This document shows, piece after piece, positions 41,559 through 48,336 of a DNA stretch of 64,000 nucleotides. How positions within the stretch are numbered: position 1 is the stretch's first letter; each line of letters starts with the position of its first letter. The notes beneath the pieces were generated by a model that was given only the letters and a program-made list of their open reading frames with translations, was not told where the DNA came from and did no database searches. Origin of the DNA: Lachnospiraceae bacterium (GTDB lineage Bacteria; Bacillota; Clostridia; Lachnospirales; Lachnospiraceae); contig VSNG01000021.1 in the NCBI GenBank assembly GCA_009774175.1, positions 1 through 64,000 on the forward strand, given 5' to 3'. A program made the translations under genes and the position numbers.

Positions 41559-43838
41559 ATGCGGATCAGAAGGCCTCTGTGTATGGCAGGGGCGGTTTAT
41601 GTGGCGGCGCTCATCGCCGCAATGCTCTGTAAGGTCCGAGGCGCGCCTGTCTTTGAGACATTGGACAGGGAGCGGGTAACGGTGGCCGGATTTGTGGATG
41701 GGAAAGAATACCGGCTGTCGCAGGGCAGAGAAATAACAGTGATAACGCTGGCGGATGCGGCGGTTCTGAAGGAAAGTCAAATTACGGTTCTGAAACAATT
41801 CTTATCAGATTCTGAAAAGATTTCACAGTATAGACTGCATGGTTTATGGAACAGAAATAAAGAAAAATGGAAGAAGGAGGATGCCGGGGGAATAGAAGGC
41901 GTGCTGTGCTATATGGAAGATAAAGAGCTTCCGCCCATGGGGAGCTTTGTCTTGATGGAAGGGAGGTTTTATGCCTTTACCCATGCGACAAATCCGGGGC
42001 AGTTTGACGGGGCCGACTATTATCGGATTATGAGGCAGCAGGGCAGGCTGATGCAGGCACAGTGTCTTGCCGTGAGCGGGAGCCTTTCTGCCTTTCGGGA
42101 AAAACTATATGAGCTGCGTACCTGGCTTTCGCTTTTGATTCACGCTTCTTATCCCCAGGAGGAGGCGTCCGTTATGGGAGCCATGCTTCTGGGGGAGAAA
42201 GGGAGCCTGGACACAGAAATGAAAAGTCTCTATCAGCAAAACGGGATTATACATATTCTGGCGATCAGCGGCCTTCATCTTTCCATTCTGGGCATGGGTT
42301 TTTACAGGATGCTGAAACGTCTGCGGGTGCCTACATTAGTTGACATAATATTATCAATTGCTTTGATGTACTGTTACGGCGTTATGACGGGTATGGGTGT
42401 TTCCGTTATAAGGGCCCTGATTATGTTTGGCCTGAAACTTGGCGCGCCCCTTTTGGGCAGGACCTACGACATGCTCACCGCCATGATGACGGCGGCCTTA
42501 CTGATTCTGGTGCAGCAGCCCCTGTACCTGACCCACAGCGGCTTCCTCTTTTCCTTTGGCGCAATCTGCGGTATTGGTCTTTTGCCTGTAGTTTCGGAGC
42601 ATCTGCCTTCCGAAAACAGAGTTCTGAAAGCATTGTTCACGGGAATGTGGGTGTCGCTTTCCACGCTTCCTGTATATCTGTCCTTTTACTATGAATTTCC
42701 GCCTTACAGTATATTTCTTAATCTGCTTGTGATTCCCTGTATGGGAGCAGTTCTGGTAAGCGGCGTGGCCGCGATGGCGGCGGCAGCCTTTTTACTGCCG
42801 CTGGGGCGTTTTATTGCTCTGCCGGGAATCTGGATTCTGGCGTTTTATGAAAGCTGTTGTAATTTTTGTATGAAGCTGCCCGCAAGACAGTGGATCGCAG
42901 GACGCCCGGAAAACTGGCAGATGACGGTTTTTCTGGGGATTCTGGCGACAACGGTGTTTTTTGCAAGGAAGATGAAAAGGCGGCAGTTTTTTGTGGCGGT
43001 GATTCTGGCCGTGGGAATTTTGACAGTGCGGTTTCCGAAGGAACTCACCATTACCTTTCTGGATGTGGGACAGGGGGACTGTATCTGTCTGGAGGAGGGA
43101 AAGCGCAGTTTTTTGATTGACGGGGGAAGTTCGGATACAAAGGACGTGGATGTTTACCGCATTGTGCCCTTTTTGAAATACAGGGGAATCTCCCGGCTGG
43201 ATGCGGTGTTTGTGACGCACCCGGACAGCGATCATGAAAACGGCATTCGGGGAATGCTTGAAAACTATGACAAAAACGGTATCCGTATTGGCATGCTGAT
43301 TATGCCGGATGTGGGAGAGGAGAGTAAAAATGAGAAGTATTTTTCGCTGGTTGCGCTGGCGCAAAAAAGAGGCGTACCCGTAAAGCTCATTCATGCGGGA
43401 GAGCGTCTGGAAAGCGGCGCGCTTTCTCTGGAATGCCTGCATCCGCAGAGCGGTTATTCCAATGCGGACACCAACGAATATTCCACGGTGCTCAGGCTGC
43501 GTTATGGACAGTTTTCGGCGCTCTTTACGGGGGATCTGGAAGGAGAGGGCGAGGAGCTTGTGACGAAACGGATGGGGACTGCGCAGGAACGGATCACGCT
43601 TCTGAAAGTGGCCCACCATGGTTCGGGAAATTCCACGTCGGAGGAATTTTTATCCGCCATAAAACCGGGAATCGCCGTTATTTGTGCCGGGCGGGATAAT
43701 TCCTACGGGCATCCCCACGAGGAGACGCTGAATCGCCTTGCGGGGCAGGGGTGCAGGATTTTACAGACGCCGGAGAGCGGCGCGGTAACTGTAAGCGTGA
43801 AGGGGGACAGAATACGTGCGGAAACCTTTTTGCCATGA
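41559..43838 (+). CDS. comEC: ComEC/Rec2 DNA-uptake channel protein
   Basis: A 759-residue membrane protein that in competent bacteria carries single-stranded DNA across the membrane. It has an N-terminal DUF4131-type region and the Competence domain with the conserved HILAISGLHLSILG and GVSVIRALIMFG. After about ten helices comes a C-terminal metallo-beta-lactamase-like domain (FLDVGQGDCICLEEG, THPDSDHENGI, LKVAHHGSGNSTSEEF). All parts are present and full length. With the ComEA-like protein upstream, the basic uptake parts are present; no pilus genes are in the window. Confidence 0.95.
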   Translation: MRIRRPLCMAGAVYVAALIAAMLCKVRGAPVFETLDRERVTVAGFVDGKEYRLSQGREITVITLADAAVLKESQITVLKQFLSDSEKISQYRLHGLWNRNKEKWKKEDAGGIEGVLCYMEDKELPPMGSFVLMEGRFYAFTHATNPGQFDGADYYRIMRQQGRLMQAQCLAVSGSLSAFREKLYELRTWLSLLIHASYPQEEASVMGAMLLGEKGSLDTEMKSLYQQNGIIHILAISGLHLSILGMGFYRMLKRLRVPTLVDIILSIALMYCYGVMTGMGVSVIRALIMFGLKLGAPLLGRTYDMLTAMMTAALLILVQQPLYLTHSGFLFSFGAICGIGLLPVVSEHLPSENRVLKALFTGMWVSLSTLPVYLSFYYEFPPYSIFLNLLVIPCMGAVLVSGVAAMAAAAFLLPLGRFIALPGIWILAFYESCCNFCMKLPARQWIAGRPENWQMTVFLGILATTVFFARKMKRRQFFVAVILAVGILTVRFPKELTITFLDVGQGDCICLEEGKRSFLIDGGSSDTKDVDVYRIVPFLKYRGISRLDAVFVTHPDSDHENGIRGMLENYDKNGIRIGMLIMPDVGEESKNEKYFSLVALAQKRGVPVKLIHAGERLESGALSLECLHPQSGYSNADTNEYSTVLRLRYGQFSALFTGDLEGEGEELVTKRMGTAQERITLLKVAHHGSGNSTSEEFLSAIKPGIAVICAGRDNSYGHPHEETLNRLAGQGCRILQTPESGAVTVSVKGDRIRAETFLP

Positions 43839-43854
43839 TGCGGGTATTGTGTTT

Positions 43855-43883
43855 TTGCACACCGTCGTTATCTGTGTTAATAT
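43855..43883 (+). promoter_or_regulatory. Promoter of holA
   Basis: TTGCAC at 43855-43860 and TAATAT at 43878-43883 with a 17-base spacer, in the gap between comEC and holA. Confidence 0.65.
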
Positions 43884-43971
43884 ATGGTATAGAAGGCGCA
43901 GATCGGACGCCTGCACCGCGGGAATTTAGATGTAAATCTGATGTGGTATGGCACATTGAACGGGAAAAAGC

Positions 43972-44949
43972 ATGAAAAAACTTGGCGAAGAAATGAGAAC
44001 GGGACAATTAAAACAGGTGTATCTTCTCTGCGGGGAGGAAGCCTATCTGCGCAGGCAGTACAGGGATCGGGTAAAAAAGGCCCTTATGGGGGACGGAGAC
44101 TTGATGAACCTGAACTGCTTCGAGGGGAAGGGAATTAATCCGGGCGAAGTCATTGATCTGGCGCAGACCATGCCGTTTCTGGCACAGCGGCGCGTGCTTG
44201 TCATAGAGAACAGCGGATTTTTCAGGCGGGGCGGCGAAGCTCTTGCTGAATATCTGGCGGATCCTGCGCAGACCGCTTTTTTTGTGTTCGTGGAGAGTGA
44301 GATTGACAGGCGGAGCAGACTCTATAAGGCGGTTACGGCCAAAGGGCGCGTGATTGAATGCAAAACGCCGGACGAAGCGGTGCTAAAGAGATGGGTGGTA
44401 GAGCTTCTCACGAAGGAAGGGCTGCGGATTACCCAGCGGGATCTGGATTTTTTTCTGGAAAAGACGGGAACGGATATGGAAAATATCCGGGGGGAAGTGG
44501 AAAAGCTTTCCTGCTACTGTATGGGACGGGACGTGGTTACGGCGCAGGATATCGGAGAGATTTGCGCAAGACAGACAGGCAGCCGTATCTTTGATATGGT
44601 GGACGCCGTCGCGGACAAGAAGCAGCGGCGCGCCATGGAGTTATATTATGATCTGCTCACGTTAAAGGAGCCTCCCATGCGGATTCTCTTTCTTGTGGCC
44701 AGACAGTTCAATCTTCTTTTACAGGTGAAGGAACTGAAAAATAAAGGATATGATGCGCGGGGGATCGGGCCCAAAGTGGGACTGGCGGATTTTATAGTAA
44801 GAAAATATGTGGCCCAGGCACAGAAATTTAAGGAGTCGGAGTTAAAGCAGGCGGTGAGGGACTGTGTGGAGACGGAAGAGTCTGTGAAGACCGGGAAAAT
44901 GAACGATGTTTTAAGCGTGGAGCTTTTGATCGTGAAGCACAGCAGCTAG
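43972..44949 (+). CDS. holA: DNA polymerase III subunit delta
   Basis: HolA opens the sliding clamp during loading. The 325-residue protein has the family start KQVYLLCGEEAYLRRQYRDR, the Walker-like region (QTMPFLAQRRVLVIENSGFF), and the C-terminal collar helices (ILFLVARQFNLLLQVKELKN, VGLADFIVRKYVAQAQKF). In Firmicutes holA commonly follows comEC, which supports the assignment. Confidence 0.93.
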   Translation: MKKLGEEMRTGQLKQVYLLCGEEAYLRRQYRDRVKKALMGDGDLMNLNCFEGKGINPGEVIDLAQTMPFLAQRRVLVIENSGFFRRGGEALAEYLADPAQTAFFVFVESEIDRRSRLYKAVTAKGRVIECKTPDEAVLKRWVVELLTKEGLRITQRDLDFFLEKTGTDMENIRGEVEKLSCYCMGRDVVTAQDIGEICARQTGSRIFDMVDAVADKKQRRAMELYYDLLTLKEPPMRILFLVARQFNLLLQVKELKNKGYDARGIGPKVGLADFIVRKYVAQAQKFKESELKQAVRDCVETEESVKTGKMNDVLSVELLIVKHSS

Positions 44950-44976
44950 TGTGATCTAAAAGGACAGACCGTTTTG

Positions 44977-45048
44977 TGCAGGATTGCGGTTTGAAGAGTT
45001 TGCAGGATTGCGGTTTGAAGAGTTTGCAGGTTTGTGGGTTGAAAAGTT
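44977..45048 (+). repeat. Three tandem 24-base repeats upstream of the ThrH gene
   Basis: Two identical 24-base units at 44977-45000 and 45001-45024 start TGCAGGATTGCGG and end TTTGAAGAGTT. A third, diverged unit lies at 45025-45048. They occupy most of the gap between holA and the ThrH gene. Confidence 0.8.
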
Positions 45049-45137
45049 CTGGTTGCGTGAAATGGTGTCTTTACGGTACAATAGAACAATAAGGAATGAT
45101 GGAATATCATTTACTACAAATGATGTGGAGGTATCAT

Positions 45138-45749
45138 GTGAGTATGCATATTGTTTGTCTGGATCTCGAGGGAGTGCTGGTGCCGGAAATCTGGATTGCC
45201 TTTGCGAAGGAGACCGGTATTTCCCAGCTTACAAGGACTACCAGAGACGAGCCGGATTATGATAAACTGATGAACTGGCGGATTGGAATTTTAAAAGAGC
45301 ATGGTTTGGGACTGAAACAAATTCAGGAAACGATTGGAAAGATTGATCCACTGCCGGGAGCGAAGGCATTTCTGGACGAGCTGCGGCGCATGACGCAGGT
45401 CATTATCATCAGTGACACCTTTACCCAGTTTGCGGGCCCACTGATGGAGAAGCTGGGATGGCCGACGATTTTCTGCAATTCTCTGGAGGTTGCGCCCGAC
45501 GGGGAGATTATCGGCTATAAAATGCGCGTGAAGGATTCCAAGCTCACTACGGTGAGGGCGTTACAGTCCATCGGGTATGAGACCATTGCCGCCGGGGACA
45601 GTCACAACGATCTGGGTATGATTCAGGCTGGTAAGGCAGGATTTCTGTTTCGGACTACGGAGCAGATCAGGAAGGATTATTCCCATATTCCGGCTTTTGA
45701 AACTTATGAGGAATTGCTGGAAGCTGTCAGAAAAGCGATTACGGTTTGA
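45138..45749 (+). CDS. thrH: ThrH-type phosphoserine phosphatase / homoserine phosphotransferase
   Basis: A HAD-superfamily enzyme of about 203 residues. GTG 45138 fits GGAGG at 45127-45131; ATG 45144 is the alternative. Motifs are IVCLDLEGVLVPEIWIAFA (the DxE variant typical of ThrH), VIIISDTFTQFAGPLMEKLG, and AAGDSHNDLGMIQAG. ThrH can dephosphorylate phosphoserine and pass the phosphate to homoserine. Genes for glyA, homoserine dehydrogenase and aspartokinase are encoded 7-10 kb downstream, so a role in serine/threonine metabolism is plausible. Confidence 0.86.
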   Translation: MSMHIVCLDLEGVLVPEIWIAFAKETGISQLTRTTRDEPDYDKLMNWRIGILKEHGLGLKQIQETIGKIDPLPGAKAFLDELRRMTQVIIISDTFTQFAGPLMEKLGWPTIFCNSLEVAPDGEIIGYKMRVKDSKLTTVRALQSIGYETIAAGDSHNDLGMIQAGKAGFLFRTTEQIRKDYSHIPAFETYEELLEAVRKAITV

Positions 45750-45806
45750 CGGATGAGATTTGATGAATGAAAACGGAAGAAAATGATACAGAAGGAGGAG
45801 AATTTT

Positions 45807-46100
45807 ATGAAATGTATGCGTGTGGCCTTTGAGGCTGATGTGGAGAAGTACGAGGCCGGTAAGGGAATGGAGGACGGCTTTGAGCTGTGGACGGATGTGG
45901 TCACAAGAGGATGGTTTGTCACGGATTCCCTTGTACAGATTAAAAAGGAAAACGGCGCCATTGTCTGTCCGTATATTCTGCATAAGAGAGGAAAGACCTT
46001 TATCGGTGAGGGAGATTACATTATCACGGAGTCGGACGGTTCCCGCCATGTCTGCGGCGGTGAAAAGGTATTCGACAGATATAAGCCCGTGGAAGAGTAA
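45807..46100 (+). CDS. Small soluble protein of unknown function
   Basis: A 97-residue protein starting MKCMRVAFEADVEKYE behind AAGGAGGAG. The C-terminal half (TFIGEGDYIITESDGSRHVC, GGEKVFDRYKPVEE) resembles a short motif common in phage-associated small proteins (GDYIIxGxxGExY ... FxxxYxPV). The function is unknown. A reversed GTTTACATAA begins six bases after the stop. Confidence 0.6.
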   Translation: MKCMRVAFEADVEKYEAGKGMEDGFELWTDVVTRGWFVTDSLVQIKKENGAIVCPYILHKRGKTFIGEGDYIITESDGSRHVCGGEKVFDRYKPVEE

Positions 46101-46105
46101 AGATA

Positions 46106-46115
46106 TTATGTAAAC
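46106..46115 (-). repeat. GTTTACATAA, reverse orientation
   Basis: TTATGTAAAC on the plus strand, directly after the stop of the small gene at 45807. This is the only intergenic copy pointing against the neighbouring genes. Confidence 0.5.
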
Positions 46116-46260
46116 TTAATAAAGCTGAGTTTGAAGCAGGAGCGCTGTAGGAAAGCAGAGGCCCCTGCTTTTTTGTTTTTATGGTTCGTAGTCTGTATTC
46201 CGAGTCCTGTTTATAGGACTTATAAAATGGTAAGGTGTTTTCATCAAGGGGGTGGAACAT

Positions 46261-46614
46261 ATGAACAGGGGTTTTGGCATGATTACGGCGCTTTTGGTTC
46301 TGACAATTGCTTTTTGCGTGAGCGGTACGGTGATGAGCAAGGAAAAAAGTGATTACGCACAGGAGAATGAAATGTATGCGGCGCTTGAGGATGAGTTTCT
46401 TGTCAGGGCGCGGACAGTCCTGGAGAATGAGGGATATCGCGACAGCGGGGTGACGCTCACCTGGACCAGAGAGGGAGGCGGAGAAAGAAGCTATCTTGTG
46501 GAGATACACCACAGGGGGATTGACGGGCTTGACGAAGAGGGACGGGAGAGACTGTCAGAGAATTTGCGAAATGGCGTGCTTGGCGGTAAAACGCTTATTA
46601 TCAGTTATATTTAA
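46261..46614 (+). CDS. Small membrane-anchored protein of unknown function
   Basis: A 117-residue protein from ATG 46261 (MNRGFGMITALLVLTIAF), behind AAGGGGGTGG. It has one N-terminal membrane helix without a clear cleavage site, then an outer helical domain (ENEMYAALEDEFLVRARTVL) and a short beta-rich end. No family is recognised. It lies between the small gene at 45807 and the SOS-box region. Confidence 0.55.
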   Translation: MNRGFGMITALLVLTIAFCVSGTVMSKEKSDYAQENEMYAALEDEFLVRARTVLENEGYRDSGVTLTWTREGGGERSYLVEIHHRGIDGLDEEGRERLSENLRNGVLGGKTLIISYI

Positions 46615-46633
46615 AGTAAGATATTGACGAGAC

Positions 46634-46672
46634 AGAACAAATGTTCTAAAATAAAATAAGAACAGACGTTCT
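46634..46672 (+). promoter_or_regulatory. Two LexA/SOS boxes
   Basis: AGAACAAATGTTCT at 46634-46647 and AGAACAGACGTTCT at 46659-46672 both fit the Gram-positive SOS box GAAC-N4-GTTC. Their centres are 25 bases apart. They lie 22 bases upstream of the promoter of the DUF1653 gene, which suggests DNA-damage control of that gene. Confidence 0.72.
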
Positions 46673-46694
46673 CGCATTTCGCAAAGAGAAGAGA

Positions 46695-46723
46695 ATGACA
46701 TTTGGACATTTTGGGATTATACT
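46695..46723 (+). promoter_or_regulatory. Promoter of the DUF1653 gene
   Basis: ATGACA at 46695-46700 and TATACT at 46718-46723 with a 17-base spacer, just downstream of the two LexA-type boxes. Confidence 0.55.
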
Positions 46724-46755
46724 AATAGAGAATAATGATGCGGAAGGAGATTCCT

Positions 46756-47340
46756 ATGAGACATAATCCCAAACCACAGGAAATGTACAGACATTTTAAA
46801 GGTGATCTGTATCAGATACGCTGTCTGGCGAAACATAGCGAGACAGGCGAAATGCTGGTAGTGTATCAGGCGATGTACGGGACCTTTGAGATATACGCGA
46901 GGCCTTTGTCCATGTTTATGGAGGAAGTGGATCGTGTGAAATATCCGTCGGCCGTCCAGAGATATCGCTTTGAGCTTCTGGAAACTATGGAAGACGATGA
47001 GGACACCGTCGCCCGGCCGGACAGCCTCGTGAAGGAAAGGCCGGAAAAATCGGAAAAGGCGGAGGAGCCGGAAAAACCGAAAAAGCCGGAGGAGTTGGAA
47101 GAGCCGGAAGAACAATTAAATATCGATCCTCTGGTGCTGGAATTTCTTGATGCGGATTCCTACGGGCAGAGGCTTAGTATTCTCGATTCACTCCATAATC
47201 GGATTACGGACGATATGATCAATATGATGGCGGTGTCGGCGGATCTGGAGATCAAGGAGGGAGAAGTGGAGGACAGATACATGGAACTTCGAAACTGTCT
47301 CCGCACCTTTGAAAAGTATGAGTGTAACAGATTGAGATAG
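46756..47340 (+). CDS. DUF1653 domain protein
   Basis: A 194-residue protein from ATG 46756 (MRHNPKPQEMYRHFKGDL) behind GGAAGGAG. The N-terminal 65 residues are a DUF1653 domain (YRHFKGDLYQIRCLAKHSET, VVYQAMYGTFEIYARPLSMF). A proline/glutamate/lysine repeat linker (about 95-125) and a helical C-terminal domain of about 70 residues (LDADSYGQRLSILDSLHNRI) follow. The function of DUF1653 is unknown. The paired SOS boxes upstream suggest a role after DNA damage. Confidence 0.78.
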   Translation: MRHNPKPQEMYRHFKGDLYQIRCLAKHSETGEMLVVYQAMYGTFEIYARPLSMFMEEVDRVKYPSAVQRYRFELLETMEDDEDTVARPDSLVKERPEKSEKAEEPEKPKKPEELEEPEEQLNIDPLVLEFLDADSYGQRLSILDSLHNRITDDMINMMAVSADLEIKEGEVEDRYMELRNCLRTFEKYECNRLR

Positions 47341-47346
47341 AAGAAG

Positions 47347-47374
47347 CCCCCATCGGAGAGATCGCGGATGGGGG
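47347..47374 (+). other. Hairpin that includes the ribosome-binding site of the next gene
   Basis: CCCCCATC at 47347-47354 pairs with GATGGGGG at 47367-47374. The GGGGG that should load ribosomes for ATG 47381 is inside the 3' arm. It may end the DUF1653 transcript, limit translation of the nucleotidase gene, or both. Confidence 0.55.
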
Positions 47375-47380
47375 TGCTTT

Positions 47381-48322
47381 ATGGCTTACGAACTGAAAAA
47401 TAAACTTGTGGTGGGCGTTTCGTCCAGAACCCTGTTTGATTTGACCTATGAGAACAAAATATTTGAGGAAGAGGGCGTAGAGGCCTACAGTCGTTATCAG
47501 GTGGAGCACGAGGATGAGCTGCTGCATCCAGGGCCGGGCTTTCCGCTTGTGCGCGCTCTCTTAAATCTGAACGAGCTGCCGGGCATGGAAGGGCGTGTGG
47601 AAGTTATCATTATGTCAAGGAACAGTCCGGACACATCCCTTCGGGTTTTTAAGGCCATCGAGCACTACGGCCTGCGGATCACAAGGGCGGTACTGGCCGG
47701 AGGAGCGTCCCTTGCGCCATATCTTACCGCCTTTAAGACGGACCTGTTTTTGTCAGCCTGTGAGGAGGATGTGCAGCGGGCGATTGACTCGAATATTGCG
47801 GCGGGCATTATTTGTACGGAAGGGATATCAACCTATGACTGTGAGCGCAGGATCAGGCAGATCAGGATTGCCTTTGACGGCGATGCGGTACTTTTTTCGG
47901 ATGAGTCCGAACGGATCTTTCAGGAAGAAGGATTGGAGGCATTTGAGGAAAATGAGAGAAAAAACGCCAATAATCCATTACAGGCAGGACCTTTTGCAAA
48001 GTTTTTAAAGACGCTCTCCGAGTTACAGAAAAACTATACAAAGGCGGAAGCGCCGATCAGGACAGCGCTTGTCACGACCAGATGCGCGCCGGCGCATGAG
48101 CGTGTCATACGCACGCTTCGGGCGTGGGATGTGCGCATAGACGAAGTATTTTTTCTCGGAGGCATCCGAAAGAGAGACATATTGCAGGCTTTTGGAGCGC
48201 ATATTTTCTTCGACGATCAGTCCGCCCACACGCTTCCTGCCTCAGAGGTAGTGCCTGCGGCCAGAGTTCCTTATAAGAACAGGGAAATTGCAGACAGGAT
48301 TGAGGAGAAGGACAGTAGTTAA
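47381..48322 (+). CDS. Cytosolic 5'-nucleotidase I-like protein
   Basis: A 313-residue protein resembling the cytosolic 5'-nucleotidase family (cN-I type), which removes phosphate from AMP-like nucleotides. It begins LKNKLVVGVSSRTLFDLTYE and contains LVRALLNLNELPGM, VEVIIMSRNSPDTSLRVF, RAVLAGGASLAPYL and a C-terminal FFLGGIRKRDILQAFGAHIF with FFDDQ. These HAD-like acidic motifs are consistent with a phosphatase. It is followed after 14 bases by the SfsA-MutY fusion gene. Confidence 0.85.
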   Translation: MAYELKNKLVVGVSSRTLFDLTYENKIFEEEGVEAYSRYQVEHEDELLHPGPGFPLVRALLNLNELPGMEGRVEVIIMSRNSPDTSLRVFKAIEHYGLRITRAVLAGGASLAPYLTAFKTDLFLSACEEDVQRAIDSNIAAGIICTEGISTYDCERRIRQIRIAFDGDAVLFSDESERIFQEEGLEAFEENERKNANNPLQAGPFAKFLKTLSELQKNYTKAEAPIRTALVTTRCAPAHERVIRTLRAWDVRIDEVFFLGGIRKRDILQAFGAHIFFDDQSAHTLPASEVVPAARVPYKNREIADRIEEKDSS

Positions 48323-48336
48323 AGGAACGACAGGAA

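Noticed and set aside
44984..45262. A frame starting MRFEEFAGLRFEEFAG, seemingly a repeat protein.
   Set aside because: It is only the translation of the 24-base DNA repeats and then runs out of frame into the ThrH gene.
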